A DNA stretch of 64,000 nucleotides, from assembly GCA_963667455.2 (NCBI GenBank), contig CAXXFR010000029.1, positions 1-64,000 of the forward strand, given 5' to 3'. Made by a program: the position numbers and the translations under genes. Shown piece after piece: positions 35,244 to 45,009 of this stretch. How positions within the stretch are numbered: the stretch's first letter is position 1; each line of letters opens with the position of its first letter. The notes beneath the pieces were generated by a model. The model ran no database searches, was not told where the DNA came from, and saw nothing but the letters and a program-made list of their open reading frames with translations. Source of the DNA: Bin55 sp963667455 (GTDB lineage Bacteria > Pseudomonadota > Gammaproteobacteria > Pseudomonadales > Azotimanducaceae).

Positions 35244-35373
35244 GACTGGCTATCTCCTAAAATCGCTTGCTCTGCAACTGTGCTTCTGCGAGTCGGTATT
35301 GTAGAGTCGAGGAATACGTGGGATTCCTCATTCAAGCTAGCGGTTCATCGACTCAAGCACCCTTCAAGACTTC

Positions 35374-36024
35374 ATGAATTCTGACATCAAAACGATTCTC
35401 TGGGACTTCGGCGGGGTGTTCACGACGAGTCCTTTCGAGGCTTTTGCGAGATTCGAGAGAGAGCGAGGATTGCCATCCAACTTTATTCGAGACGTCAACA
35501 CACGAAACAATCTCACCAACGCATGGGCACAATTCGAGTCCAACAAGATCACCCGAGAAGAATTCGACACCAAGTTTGAAGAGGAAAGTGCCGAGATGGG
35601 TCATCCAGTCCGAGGAGCAGAAGTGTTGATGCTGCTCTCAGGACAAGTGAGACCCCGAATGGTTCAGGTGTTGAAGCAGTGCAAGCAACACTTCGCTGTG
35701 GGCTGCATCACGAACAATATGAAGCCAGCGGCAAGCAGTGAGCCTGCACCTGTGTCGAATGCGACTAACGAGTCGTCTCAGATCATGCAGCTTTTCGACA
35801 CCATCGTCGAATCGAGTGTTGAAGGAGTGCGCAAGCCTGATCCGCGAATCTATGAGATTGCTTGCAATCGTCTCAACTGTTCTCCGAATGAATGCGTCTT
35901 CCTTGATGACTTGGGCATCAATCTCAAACCGGCGCGTGCAATGGGCATGATCACCATCAAAGTGGTCGATCCCGATGAAGCCATCGATGAACTCTCAGTA
36001 GCCACTGGATTGACTTTTCCTTGA
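35374..36024 (+). CDS. HAD-family hydrolase, subfamily IA
   Basis: The 216-residue protein opens with ILWDFGGVF, placing nucleophile Asp11 in the DxGGV form seen in YihX/EPHX2-N-like phosphatases. The later motifs are CITNN (motif II), Lys in GVRKPDPRIYE (motif III), and VFLDDLGINLKPA (motif IV). A helical cap (about residues 20-85) is present. The substrate is unknown. It is divergent from the SDR gene. The 98-bp gap after it (36025-36122) shows no clear signal. Confidence 0.85.
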   Translation: MNSDIKTILWDFGGVFTTSPFEAFARFERERGLPSNFIRDVNTRNNLTNAWAQFESNKITREEFDTKFEEESAEMGHPVRGAEVLMLLSGQVRPRMVQVLKQCKQHFAVGCITNNMKPAASSEPAPVSNATNESSQIMQLFDTIVESSVEGVRKPDPRIYEIACNRLNCSPNECVFLDDLGINLKPARAMGMITIKVVDPDEAIDELSVATGLTFP

Positions 36025-36122
36025 CCATTCCTGACAGTGACCAGCGTACTCTCTGCGGGTCAAAATCGAGACAGCCCGGTGTCCAGCGACAACAGTCGAC
36101 AGGGGGCGTTGCAGGCAGGTTA

Positions 36123-37019
36123 TTAACGTTTAGAAGCTAGGAATTTATCTACATCCTCACGGAATGGGATCGATGTAGCGGCTCCCGTTTGCGTCACGGC
36201 AAGTGCTCCTGCTGCTGAAGCTTCACGCAAGGCCACATAGGTGGATTTGCCTTCCAGTATTGCGGCCATGAAGAAACCGATAAATGCGTCGCCCGCAGCA
36301 GTCTCATCGAGAACTTCGACGTCGAAAGCTGGAATCTCAAGCGACTTGTTGGTAACTCCGTGATATAGACCTTGGTCGCCGAGCGTCAAGATCACTTGGG
36401 TCCGTTCAAGCGTGGTTCGGAGATGATTGAAAGCGTCCATATGGTCGTCGACGCTTGCCAGCGCTTTCGCTTCGATTTCGTTGACGATCAAAACACTCAC
36501 CTCGGAGAGCTCATAGGATCTCTCCCTTCCATCGACCGGTGCAACGTTAAAAGCCACGTTCGAGTTGCGTTCGGATGCCGCTTGGAGAACATACTCCAAG
36601 TCGTTTATCTCGTTTTGCAATAGCAGCCAGTCGTCGTCTTCGACCAGCTCCATCGCCAAGTCAACCTGCTCGCGACTAATGTGTCGATTGGCTCCACCGG
36701 TAATGAAAATCGCATTTCTGCCGTCTGGATCCACCTGAATGACAGCCGCGCCAGAACGAGTGTCGATGGTCTTGATGTTGGACACGTCTACACCGGAGCC
36801 GCTCAATATATCGATGAGCGAACCACCGTCGGGTCCGATGCAGCCAACATGGACGACATCTGCCCCGGCACGCGCAGCGGCCAAGGACTGGTTCAGCCCC
36901 TTTCCGCCAGGATGGATTTCATGGCCAGTACTGCTGACGGTCTCGCCAATGCGTGCAATGTTGTCGACGTGATAGACGTTATCGACACACAACGAGCCAA
37001 GATTGACCAGTTTCGGCAT
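36123..37019 (-). CDS. PfkB-family carbohydrate kinase, ribokinase-like
   Basis: The 298-residue kinase has the ribokinase N-terminal signature GGKGLNQSLAAARAGA (about residues 38-53) and the C-terminal signature DETAAGDAFIGFF, which holds the catalytic Asp and anion hole. Ribose is the likely substrate by similarity, but other sugars or nucleosides are possible. It follows the MoaD-like gene on the same strand at 15-bp spacing, downstream of a molybdenum hydroxylase, so it may belong to a purine or nucleoside salvage route. Confidence 0.85.
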   Translation of the reverse strand: MPKLVNLGSLCVDNVYHVDNIARIGETVSSTGHEIHPGGKGLNQSLAAARAGADVVHVGCIGPDGGSLIDILSGSGVDVSNIKTIDTRSGAAVIQVDPDGRNAIFITGGANRHISREQVDLAMELVEDDDWLLLQNEINDLEYVLQAASERNSNVAFNVAPVDGRERSYELSEVSVLIVNEIEAKALASVDDHMDAFNHLRTTLERTQVILTLGDQGLYHGVTNKSLEIPAFDVEVLDETAAGDAFIGFFMAAILEGKSTYVALREASAAGALAVTQTGAATSIPFREDVDKFLASKR

Positions 37020-37034
37020 GCGCCTAGCTAGGGG

Positions 37035-37277
37035 CTAGCCACCTTCGATTCGTTGCATAAAGAATACTTCGGCGTTCGGGCCGATTCTCTCGAGCCATGC
37101 GTCTTGGTAGATCTGACCATCGATCGCGACCGCTGTCTTGGTCAAGACCTCTTCGATACCCGGCCACTTTCCATCAAGAGCTTTAACGAGAGTTCGAAAG
37201 GAAGTGCACTCGATGTCAAGTTCCCGCTCACCGTCGGTGTACTGCAACAAGTGATCGGGGAAGACTACCTTTGCCAC
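37035..37277 (-). CDS. MoaD/ThiS-like sulfur-carrier protein
   Basis: The 80-residue beta-grasp protein ends in Gly-Gly, the residue pair that is adenylated and thiocarboxylated in MoaD and ThiS. The pattern VVFPDHL..YTDGERELDIE near the start and AVAIDGQ..ERIGPNAEVFFM before the tail fits the ubiquitin-like fold. It starts at GTG 37277, 112 bp after the molybdenum hydroxylase large-subunit gene. A role in molybdopterin or another thiolation pathway is inference. Confidence 0.75.
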   Translation of the reverse strand: MAKVVFPDHLLQYTDGERELDIECTSFRTLVKALDGKWPGIEEVLTKTAVAIDGQIYQDAWLERIGPNAEVFFMQRIEGG

Positions 37278-37388
37278 GACTGAGTGCTCATGTGCCCCAC
37301 ACTAGGTTTAACCCGTGTGCAAACGAGGATTGTCGGCAGCAGAGAATGCCCGCTACCGTATTCCTGTCTTGTCGTCGAATTCGGGGCG

Positions 37389-39611
37389 TTATGCGTTCTC
37401 TTCCAATGCCGCCAAGACTCTCGGCGGAGACAGCGGCAAGTCATTGATCCGGAAGCCAAGCGCGTCGCGAACTGCGTTCGAAGTTGCCGCCAACGGTGCC
37501 ACGATGGGAGTCTCGCCAACTCCTCGCACTCCATATCGGTGTGATGGGTTGGGAACCTCGATGATTTGGCAATCGATCATGGGCATGTCGGAAGCGACTG
37601 GTACCCGGTAATCGAGAAAACCAGCGTTCTCCATTACGCCATTTTGATCGTAGATGTACTCTTCGTTGAGAGCCCAACCAAGACCTTGTACGGCACCACC
37701 CTGCATTTGTCCTTCGACATAGGCGGGATGAATCGCTCTACCGGCATCTTGAACAGCTGTGAAAGCCAAAACATCGACTTTTCCGGTGTCTCGGTCCACT
37801 TCAACATCCGTCCAATTGACCGAAAACGATGCGCCAGGCCCTTGAGCGTTCAAACTTGCGCGTCCAAGAAGCGGTCCGCCCGTTCTACCCGCGGAGCCGG
37901 CAATGTCGGCCAACGACAGTGGGCTGACATCCGCATTGACACCTGGCTTGGGAACGGCTTGGCCATCCTGCCAATCGACTTGCTCGACATCAAGGTCCCA
38001 AGTTAGAGCGGCGCGTTCCTTGCATTGCGCGATGATGTCTTCGCATGCCTGGACGACAGCTAGCCCCGTTGCAAACGTGGTTCGGCTACCACCAGTGACG
38101 TTGCAGAATCCCGTTGCCTCGGTATCCCCGACGTGAGCATTGATGGTCTCGTACGGAACGCCCAGCGTTTCCGAAGCCATCAAACACATCGATGCACGAG
38201 ATCCACCAATATCGGGACTTCCTTCCATGATCGTCACAGCACCGTTTTCGGCGATACGAACCTCCGCACTCGATTGCATTCCGATGTTGAACCAGAATCC
38301 AACCGCTACGCCACGTCCCACTCCATCAGCTGGCTTGCTGAGGTAGTTGGGATGCTCTTTTGCTGCCTTCAAACACTCGACCAAGCCAATTGCTGGGAAC
38401 TTCGGTCCGTAAGGAGCTACGGTTCCTTCGTCGGCAGCATTCTTGAGCCGCAAGTCCAGAGGATCCATACCAATCTTGCGAGCCACATCGTCCATCGTGC
38501 ATTCCATTGCATGCATGGATTGGGGTGCTCCCGGAGCACGATATGCAGCGACCTTCGGCTTGTTGACGAGCACGTCACGACCTTCAATTCGCAGGTTCTC
38601 CAGGTCGTAGGGAGCTAACACGGACATGCAACCAGGACCTACGGGAGCTCCCGGGAATGCACCTGCTTCGTAAGCGAGCCATGCTGTAGCGGCTGTGACC
38701 GTTCCGTCGTTCTTCGCTCCCACCTTCACTCGACACAGAGTTGCCGAAGTGGGACCAGTCGCTCGAAAGACCTCTTCACGACTCATAACCATCTTGACCG
38801 GACGACCGGAGAGCTCGGACAGCTTTACTGCCACGGGTTCGAGGTAGATAGTGGTCTTGCCACCAAATCCACCGCCGATTTCCGAAGGGATGACTTTGAT
38901 GTCCGACACTTTCTTGTTCAGGACACCAGCGGTCATGCTTCTTACGTCGAACTGACCCTGTGTGCAACACCAAATCGTCGCCCGACCGGCTTCGTTGATA
39001 CTTGCAATGCAGGCATGTGGCTCGATGTAGCCTTGGTGCGCTGTGGGGACTCGGTATTCGTTCTCAACAACGACATCCGCTTCGGCAAAGCCCTTCTCTA
39101 CATCTCCACGTTCGATTGTCTGCATCGCCGCAACGTTGCTCGGCGGCTGGGAGCGATCACCGTTGGTGTACATGTTTTCATTAACAAGGGTTGCACCGTC
39201 AGCGATCGCTTCATCGATCGACAAGACGGGTTTCAGTTCTTCGTACTCAACCGAAATCAAATCCAAAGCACTCTCGGCAAGCGCAGGTGTCCGAGCGGCA
39301 ACAGCCGCCACCGCGTGACCGTGGTACAACGCCTTGTCTCGAGCAAGAATGTTGATTCCCAAGTCGTTAGCACCCTCAACTGGCATGTCCTTGCCGCTGA
39401 TCGCCGCATAGACTCCGTCCATTGCCGCGGCTCGAGACACGTCGACGCTCTTGATTCGAGCGTGAGCGTGCGGACTGCGCAACACTTTGGCATGAATCAT
39501 TCCCGGAAGGACCATGTCAGCACCGAAGTTGGCACGTCCAGTTACTTTCTCAACCCCGTCCGGTCGAATCGGTCGGGTTCCAATTGCTTTCAAATCCAAT
39601 GCTTCAGCCAC
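37389..39611 (-). CDS. Molybdenum hydroxylase large subunit (xanthine dehydrogenase/aldehyde oxidase family)
   Basis: The 740-residue molybdopterin subunit begins with a short aldehyde-oxidase a/b hammerhead domain (about residues 20-130). It has GGGFGGKTTIYLEPVA, AYRAPGAPQSMHAME and, near the C-terminus, GVGETPIVAPLAATSNA, whose Glu is the general base at the molybdenum site. The active-site loop is AYRAPGAPQ, not the AYRCSFR of form I CO dehydrogenase, so CO oxidation is unlikely. The start is GTG 39611, preceded by AAGGAG. The substrate (purine, aldehyde or N-heterocycle) is open. Confidence 0.88.
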   Translation of the reverse strand: MAEALDLKAIGTRPIRPDGVEKVTGRANFGADMVLPGMIHAKVLRSPHAHARIKSVDVSRAAAMDGVYAAISGKDMPVEGANDLGINILARDKALYHGHAVAAVAARTPALAESALDLISVEYEELKPVLSIDEAIADGATLVNENMYTNGDRSQPPSNVAAMQTIERGDVEKGFAEADVVVENEYRVPTAHQGYIEPHACIASINEAGRATIWCCTQGQFDVRSMTAGVLNKKVSDIKVIPSEIGGGFGGKTTIYLEPVAVKLSELSGRPVKMVMSREEVFRATGPTSATLCRVKVGAKNDGTVTAATAWLAYEAGAFPGAPVGPGCMSVLAPYDLENLRIEGRDVLVNKPKVAAYRAPGAPQSMHAMECTMDDVARKIGMDPLDLRLKNAADEGTVAPYGPKFPAIGLVECLKAAKEHPNYLSKPADGVGRGVAVGFWFNIGMQSSAEVRIAENGAVTIMEGSPDIGGSRASMCLMASETLGVPYETINAHVGDTEATGFCNVTGGSRTTFATGLAVVQACEDIIAQCKERAALTWDLDVEQVDWQDGQAVPKPGVNADVSPLSLADIAGSAGRTGGPLLGRASLNAQGPGASFSVNWTDVEVDRDTGKVDVLAFTAVQDAGRAIHPAYVEGQMQGGAVQGLGWALNEEYIYDQNGVMENAGFLDYRVPVASDMPMIDCQIIEVPNPSHRYGVRGVGETPIVAPLAATSNAVRDALGFRINDLPLSPPRVLAALEENA

Positions 39612-39623
39612 AGTTGTTCTCCT

Positions 39624-40103
39624 TTAGCTGGATTGTGCTAGTTCAGCGGCAGCATCCTGCACGGCACGAATGATCTTGTCGTAGCCTGTACAGCGGCAAA
39701 GATTGCCTGCAAGCCAATATCGAATGGTTGTCTCGTCAGGATCGGGATCCTTGTCAAGCAGAGCCTTGGCTGCGACGATGAACCCTGGGGTGCATATGCC
39801 ACATTGCAGTGCGGCGTGTTCCAAGAATTTCTGCTGCACCACATGGAGACCATCGGGATTCGCTATACCCTCGATCGTCGTGACTTCCTTGCCATCGGCC
39901 TCAGCACCAAGAACAAGGCACGAGCACACAAGGCGGCCGTCTAGCTGCACGGTGCAAGCACCGCAGTCGCCAGTACCACAGCCCTCCTTGGTACCCGTCA
40001 GCCCCATTTCGTCTCGCAACACGTCCAACAAGGACTGATGAGGTTCGCAAAGTGCCTCTTCAGGCTGACCATTAACCATGGTCGAAATATGCATCTTGCT
40101 CAT
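39624..40103 (-). CDS. Molybdenum hydroxylase [2Fe-2S] small subunit
   Basis: The 159-residue protein binds two clusters. The N-terminal plant-type ferredoxin ligands are in GCGTGDCGACTV and LVCSC; the C-terminal four-helix domain has QCGICTPGF and NLCRCTGYDKI. It passes electrons from the molybdenum site to FAD. It lies between the FAD and large-subunit genes (order M-S-L) with 12 bp to the next gene. Confidence 0.94.
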   Translation of the reverse strand: MSKMHISTMVNGQPEEALCEPHQSLLDVLRDEMGLTGTKEGCGTGDCGACTVQLDGRLVCSCLVLGAEADGKEVTTIEGIANPDGLHVVQQKFLEHAALQCGICTPGFIVAAKALLDKDPDPDETTIRYWLAGNLCRCTGYDKIIRAVQDAAAELAQSS

Positions 40104-40148
40104 GAATGATTCCTATTCTGCAATTCAGTGAAACCCAAGTTCAAAATC

Positions 40149-41033
40149 TCACGCAAGCGCACGATCGCGTGCGATTGCACCAGCTCGACGACAGAGTACC
40201 CCCACTACTTTGCGACGGTACTCCACGGTTCCACGCTTGTCCGTGATGGGCGAGGCAGCATCGCTGCAGGCTGCTTCAGCGGCCCGCAAGGCCGCGTCGT
40301 CTACCGTGGTTCCGACAAGTGCATCAGCCGCCTCCGCTACCAACAACGCCGTGGGAGCTACAGCACCGATGCTCACTCGCGCCTTGGTGCAAACCCCATC
40401 GCCATCGAATGTGACGGACACTCCAGCCCCGGCTACGGCAATGTCCATTTCCGTTCGAGGAATGAATCGAAGGTAGGCATCTCCTGTTCTGGCTGATGGT
40501 CTTGGCAACTTCAGCCCCAATAGGAACTCCTCGCTAGTCATGCAGTTCGTTCCGACACCTGTGACAAAATCCTCTACCGCTACTTCGCGATTGCCCGAAC
40601 TATTAGCAATCACGCAAACTGCCGAGTCGGCGATGAGAGCCGGAATTGTGTCGCCTGCTGGCGAAGAATTGCACAAGTTGCCACCAATACTCGCCCTGCC
40701 CTGAATCTGGGTTGAACCGATCAAGTCGGCGGACTCCAACAGTCCGGGTAAGAGTGACTTGAGCTCCTGGTTCTCGTTGAGTACACCCGAGGCAACAGCG
40801 GCACCAATGAAGATCTCGTCGTCTCCGATATTGACTTCATTCGTCTCGGACAGCTGCTTGACATCGACCAGCAGTCGAGGCTCCTTGTCGAAGGATCGCA
40901 TTTGGACAATTACGTCGGTTCCACCCGCCAAAATCTGAGTTCTTTCGCCTTTGCTCGAAGAACTTGCCAAGATCGAGAGAGTCTCGTCGACTGACGTCGG
41001 GGCGGTGTACCCATAACTCTGTGTTGAAGCCAT
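40149..41033 (-). CDS. Molybdenum hydroxylase FAD-binding medium subunit
   Basis: The 294-residue flavoprotein has QILAGGTDVIVQMR near residue 40 and ASIGGNLCNSSPAGDTIPAL (about residue 110), both FAD contacts, followed by a C-terminal CO dehydrogenase flavoprotein domain (ARVSIGAVAPTALL). It hands electrons to the final acceptor. ATG 41033 with GGAAC upstream is preferred over TTG 41057. It is the first gene of the operon and divergent from pepQ. Confidence 0.9.
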   Translation of the reverse strand: MASTQSYGYTAPTSVDETLSILASSSSKGERTQILAGGTDVIVQMRSFDKEPRLLVDVKQLSETNEVNIGDDEIFIGAAVASGVLNENQELKSLLPGLLESADLIGSTQIQGRASIGGNLCNSSPAGDTIPALIADSAVCVIANSSGNREVAVEDFVTGVGTNCMTSEEFLLGLKLPRPSARTGDAYLRFIPRTEMDIAVAGAGVSVTFDGDGVCTKARVSIGAVAPTALLVAEAADALVGTTVDDAALRAAEAACSDAASPITDKRGTVEYRRKVVGVLCRRAGAIARDRALA

Positions 41034-41169
41034 CTCTGTTCCGCTTATATCTACCAATCCCTCAACCGAATTTTACACATACCCAATTCTGTGCATTTTG
41101 AACGTTGAACGCCCCATCCATCACCGTAAAATCGAGACAACTTCCTGGTCTGAACCAGCGATACTTGGC

Positions 41170-42504
41170 ATGGACGAACAACTCTACAGTCAGCACCTCT
41201 CCGAACTAACAAGCCAATGGGCAACGATTTTGGAGCGTAATTCGTACGACTCCGCGATTATCGCCGCCGGCGAGAACAGTTACTTCTACGACGACGACCA
41301 GTCACCGCCTTTTCATGCGAATCCACACTTCCTGCGATGGACGGTTTGCGACGAGTCGGAACACTGTGTGATGGTGCTCGCCAGTGGTCGCGATCCTAAG
41401 CTTCTGTGGTTTACCCCCAAGGACTACTGGTACTTGCCTTCTTCCATTCCACGCTGGTTGTCTGCTTCGTTCTCCCACGAAGTTCATGATTCGGTGGAGT
41501 CCATTGCCAAAGCATGTGAAGAGTCGCTGGCTGGAATGCAACGCACCGCTTTCGTAGGACCTCTGCCGTCGCCGCTCTCTGACATAGCCAACGTAGAACC
41601 AGCAAGTGCAGCTCTGATGGATCAGCTTGCCTACGTTCGTGCGTACAAGACTCCATTTGAAGTCGACAATTTAGTACAGGCAGAGAAGATTGGCGCGTCT
41701 GGGCACATAGCTGCTCGCGACGCGTTCCTCTCGGGTGCAAGTGAGTTCGAGATCCATCTTGCGTTCCTGTCTGCCAGCAAACAGAGCTTTCACGAACTGC
41801 CCTATCCCAGCATCGTCGGCATCAACGAACACGCAAGCACGTTGCACTATCAACTTTACGACCGAGAACCCCCTGAAACGTCGCACAGCTTGTTGATCGA
41901 CGCAGGTGCGAAGCATCTCTGCTATCACTCGGACATTACCCGAACCTACACGAACCACGAAGCCGGAGACTTCAAGGCTCTGTTGCACTCGGTAGAAGCA
42001 TTCCAGCAACAACTCGTGCAGGAACTTCCCTCGATGAAGGACTTCGTCGAGTTTCACGTTCGAACCCACGAGCTGGTGGCTCAAACTCTAGTCGAGCACG
42101 GAATTGTTCGTTGTTCCGCGTCGGCCGCTTATGAGCAGAAATTGACCGATGTCTTCTATCCACATGGAACGGGACATCTTCTGGGACTACAAACTCACGA
42201 TCTTGGCGGACACATCGTCGACGAAAGTGGAACGCCCGGAGCTCCACCGGAACGCTTTCCGTCTTTGAGACTGATTCGAAACATAGAAGCTGGCATGGTG
42301 TTCACCGTGGAACCCGGAATCTATTTCATTCCGGTCTTGCTCGCGGGGATTCAAGGTCAACGCGACATCGACTGGGACAAGGTGGAGGGATTGATTCCGT
42401 GCGGCGGAATTCGAATTGAAGACAACGTCTTAATTGAAGATGTCGGGCTCCGCAATCTCACGCGAGAGGCTTTCGCCAACGATTCGAATTCGGCTAATGG
42501 TTAA
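41170..42504 (+). CDS. pepQ: Xaa-Pro dipeptidase
   Basis: The 444-residue M24 metallopeptidase splits X-Pro dipeptides. The five metal ligands are visible in order: Asp in LLIDAGAKH, Asp in YHSDITRTY, His in GTGHLLGLQTHD, Glu in TVEPGIYFIP, and Glu in GIRIEDNV. ATG 41170 gives the usual PepQ length; an in-frame TTG at 41098 would add a non-conserved 24-residue head. Its end overlaps the convergent holB by 11 bp. Confidence 0.94.
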   Translation: MDEQLYSQHLSELTSQWATILERNSYDSAIIAAGENSYFYDDDQSPPFHANPHFLRWTVCDESEHCVMVLASGRDPKLLWFTPKDYWYLPSSIPRWLSASFSHEVHDSVESIAKACEESLAGMQRTAFVGPLPSPLSDIANVEPASAALMDQLAYVRAYKTPFEVDNLVQAEKIGASGHIAARDAFLSGASEFEIHLAFLSASKQSFHELPYPSIVGINEHASTLHYQLYDREPPETSHSLLIDAGAKHLCYHSDITRTYTNHEAGDFKALLHSVEAFQQQLVQELPSMKDFVEFHVRTHELVAQTLVEHGIVRCSASAAYEQKLTDVFYPHGTGHLLGLQTHDLGGHIVDESGTPGAPPERFPSLRLIRNIEAGMVFTVEPGIYFIPVLLAGIQGQRDIDWDKVEGLIPCGGIRIEDNVLIEDVGLRNLTREAFANDSNSANG

Positions 42505-43348
42505 GCTGCGACCATCGAATAACCAAACGCTCGATTTGAAGCTGACGGTTCAGTCCGCTCACATTGTTGAACGCACGGCGCGAAGCGACTAGATCATCCC
42601 AAAATCCATAGACTCGGTGCCACCCTCCATTGACTGCGACTTGTCTAGCAATTCGCATCCAACGGATGAGGAGATCATCGATGTCTTCATTGCGTAGTTC
42701 GAGAGCGATCTTGAGTACCTGCTCGGGGTCCCGCCACACAGTGCGAAGCTTGGTGGCCAGCGACAGTCGCTCATGAGAGACTGCATCAAGAATCAAGTAG
42801 GGAGCATGGTCATATTCGGTACCAAACTGCTCGATTGCTTGCTCGGAGACTCCCTGTTCGCTAAGCCAGGATTGGACCTCTTCGTTGGGCGCAGAGTCTA
42901 AAGACACGGTTTGACAGCGACTCCGAATGGTTGGCAAGAGTAGGTCGATCGCTTCGGTCAACAAAATGAGATGGGTTCGGGGAGGAGGTTCTTCCAACGA
43001 TTTGAGCATGGCGTTGGATGCACCTATGCTCGCAGTTTCAATACCGTTTACTACAACAACTTTGCGCGACGCGAACTGCACGGAGTGATTGACGAATTCA
43101 ATCAAGTCGCGAACTTGCTCAATCTTTAACGAGGAGTCGTCAGGTTGTACCCACAGGATGTCGGGATGCGGTACTTCTCGCGGATCGCTTTCAAGCTGCA
43201 ATTGAGCTTGCACCCAAGCCGCAGCAAATTCCTCGGCTCCCCATCCTGGCCTGGAGTCGACCAGAATGGCATGAGGAAAACGTTCTTGAGGAAATCTTGA
43301 TCGGACCGACTCCAACGTTCGTTCGATCCACGGCGCTACTGGATCCAT
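42494..43348 (-). CDS. holB: DNA polymerase III delta' subunit
   Basis: The 284-residue clamp-loader subunit has the central AAA-like segments VRDLIEFVNHSVQ, NAMLKSLEEPPPRTHLIL and LPTIRSRCQTV (sensor 1 region). The usual P-loop position (RPGWGAEEF) is degenerate, as expected of a subunit that does not bind ATP. The four-Cys zinc module of E. coli delta' is missing. It follows tmk by 4 bp, the standard tmk-holB order. Confidence 0.9.
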   Translation of the reverse strand: MDPVAPWIERTLESVRSRFPQERFPHAILVDSRPGWGAEEFAAAWVQAQLQLESDPREVPHPDILWVQPDDSSLKIEQVRDLIEFVNHSVQFASRKVVVVNGIETASIGASNAMLKSLEEPPPRTHLILLTEAIDLLLPTIRSRCQTVSLDSAPNEEVQSWLSEQGVSEQAIEQFGTEYDHAPYLILDAVSHERLSLATKLRTVWRDPEQVLKIALELRNEDIDDLLIRWMRIARQVAVNGGWHRVYGFWDDLVASRRAFNNVSGLNRQLQIERLVIRWSQLNH

Positions 43349-43352
43349 CTGA

Positions 43353-43967
43353 TCAACCAGTCATTGCCTCGATTAGTCTCGAGACTTCCTTCTTGACTTC
43401 ACCAAGAGAGCGCGTTGCGTCGACTGAAACAATTCTGGGCTCCTTGTCGGCCAGCTCACGGTACATGTCCCTGACTCGATTAAAGAATTCAATGTCTTCG
43501 AGTTCAATGCGATCTTTGGAGCGGTCAATGGTTCTCGACATCGATGTGTCAACATCAATGTCCAAATATATCGTCAAGTCCGGCCAGAGATAGCCGTGCG
43601 CCAACTCGGCTAGGGTCGTGATGAAAGAACTGGGGATGCCGCGTCCACCTCCCTGATACGCCATCGAGGCATCGGTAAACCGCTCGCTTACGACCCACGT
43701 ACCTGACTCGAGTTTCGGTTGAATGACGTTGGCAACGTGTTGAGCCCTGGAAGCAAACATCAGGAGAAGCTCCGTCTGAGGCAGCAACTCCTCATCCCAG
43801 GTGTTCAGCAGTACCGACCGTATCGCTTCCGCCACCTGCGTTCCTCCCGGTTCTCGCGTTACGTAAACCGAATACCCTCTCTTTTGAAGAAAGTCTTCAA
43901 TGAAAGGCCGGATCGTTGACTTACCGGTTCCTTCGATCCCTTCAATGGTTACGAACTTGCCTCGCAC
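43353..43967 (-). CDS. tmk: Thymidylate kinase
   Basis: The 204-residue kinase phosphorylates dTMP. It shows the P-loop EGIEGTGKST, the VTREPGGTQVAE DR(E/Y)-type loop, and SERFTDASMAYQGGGRGI in the substrate-binding and lid region. The start is GTG 43967, 4 bp after mltG ends. Confidence 0.95.
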   Translation of the reverse strand: MRGKFVTIEGIEGTGKSTIRPFIEDFLQKRGYSVYVTREPGGTQVAEAIRSVLLNTWDEELLPQTELLLMFASRAQHVANVIQPKLESGTWVVSERFTDASMAYQGGGRGIPSSFITTLAELAHGYLWPDLTIYLDIDVDTSMSRTIDRSKDRIELEDIEFFNRVRDMYRELADKEPRIVSVDATRSLGEVKKEVSRLIEAMTG

Positions 43968-43971
43968 GGAA

Positions 43972-45009
43972 TCAGTCTCGTTTCTTAAGTTGAAAGCGTC
44001 GGACAGCTTCGTTGTGTTCTTGCAGTGTCACAGAGAACTGAGTGGAGCCATCACCTCTACCAACAAAGTAGAGCTCGTCTCCCTTGGCAGGGTTGGCGGC
44101 TGCGTACAAAGCGTTGGCCGACGGCGAGGAAATGGGTGTCGGCGGGAGTCCAAAGCGAGTGTAGGTGTTGTACTCGTTGTCAGTTTGCAAGTGTTTGCGG
44201 GTCAAATTTCCCGTGAAGGCATCGCCGAGGCCATAAATGACCGTCGGATCTGCTTGAAGCCGCATGCGTTTCTCGAGCCGACGACAGAAGACTCCGCTAA
44301 CTCGCAATCGATCCGACTTCATCGATGTTTCCTTCTCAACGATCGAAGCGAGAATCAACAATTCGTAGCGATTCGTGATCACTTCGGGCTTGTTGGAACT
44401 ACGCCAAGCCGCCGAGAGTTCCTGGTCCATTTTTTCAAAGGCGGAGCGCAAAATGTCCGAGGCGGAGTCCCCTCGTCGATACGTGTATGTATCTGGGAAA
44501 AACCACCCTTCGCCATGCGTCGATTCGATAGTAGAGTCCTCATCGCCCATGCTCAGATGCGCAAGTACGTCGTGAACGGTAACTTCGTCAAGATCGAAAA
44601 CGATGTGCTCAGACCCTTCCAGCACCCTCTTGATACCAGCGAATGTACTGCCTTCCGGCAACATGACCTGATACTCAACAACATCTCCGGTTGTGAGCGC
44701 TTGAATGATCGAATCGGGAGACGCGGAGGCTTCGAAAATGTACTCCCCTGCTTGCAAGGACTCGACCTTACCCTCGAGCCAGCCCAGCAGCAGGAACAAC
44801 CTCTGATTTTGTATCAGCCCCTTCTCTTCGAGAGTCGCTGCTATTTCGAGATAGGTTTCGCCTGGTTCCACCATCAGCGACACACTTGAATCGAGAAGCA
44901 AGTCGGCTTGCCTCCAGTGCGAGAAATAGCCAACCGCGGCTATGCAGGCGATGACAATGACGCAAAGAGTAGTTCCGAGTGCGAAGAGGAATCGTCGCGC
45001 AATGCGCAT
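43972..45009 (-). CDS. mltG: Endolytic murein transglycosylase MltG
   Basis: The 345-residue inner-membrane protein cuts nascent glycan strands and acts as a terminator of elongation. It has one N-terminal helix (about residues 7-27), a LysM-like part, and the YceG catalytic domain with Glu in LASIVEKET, then QADPTVIYGLG, YNTYTRFGLPPTPISSP and LYFVGRGDGSTQFS. It starts immediately after the fabF stop. The usual pabC between fabF and mltG is absent. Confidence 0.93.
   Translation of the reverse strand: MRIARRFLFALGTTLCVIVIACIAAVGYFSHWRQADLLLDSSVSLMVEPGETYLEIAATLEEKGLIQNQRLFLLLGWLEGKVESLQAGEYIFEASASPDSIIQALTTGDVVEYQVMLPEGSTFAGIKRVLEGSEHIVFDLDEVTVHDVLAHLSMGDEDSTIESTHGEGWFFPDTYTYRRGDSASDILRSAFEKMDQELSAAWRSSNKPEVITNRYELLILASIVEKETSMKSDRLRVSGVFCRRLEKRMRLQADPTVIYGLGDAFTGNLTRKHLQTDNEYNTYTRFGLPPTPISSPSANALYAAANPAKGDELYFVGRGDGSTQFSVTLQEHNEAVRRFQLKKRD

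Noticed and set aside
37389..41033. CO dehydrogenase (coxLSM)
   Set aside because: The large subunit has AYRAPGAPQ in place of the AYRCSFR loop of form I CO dehydrogenase.
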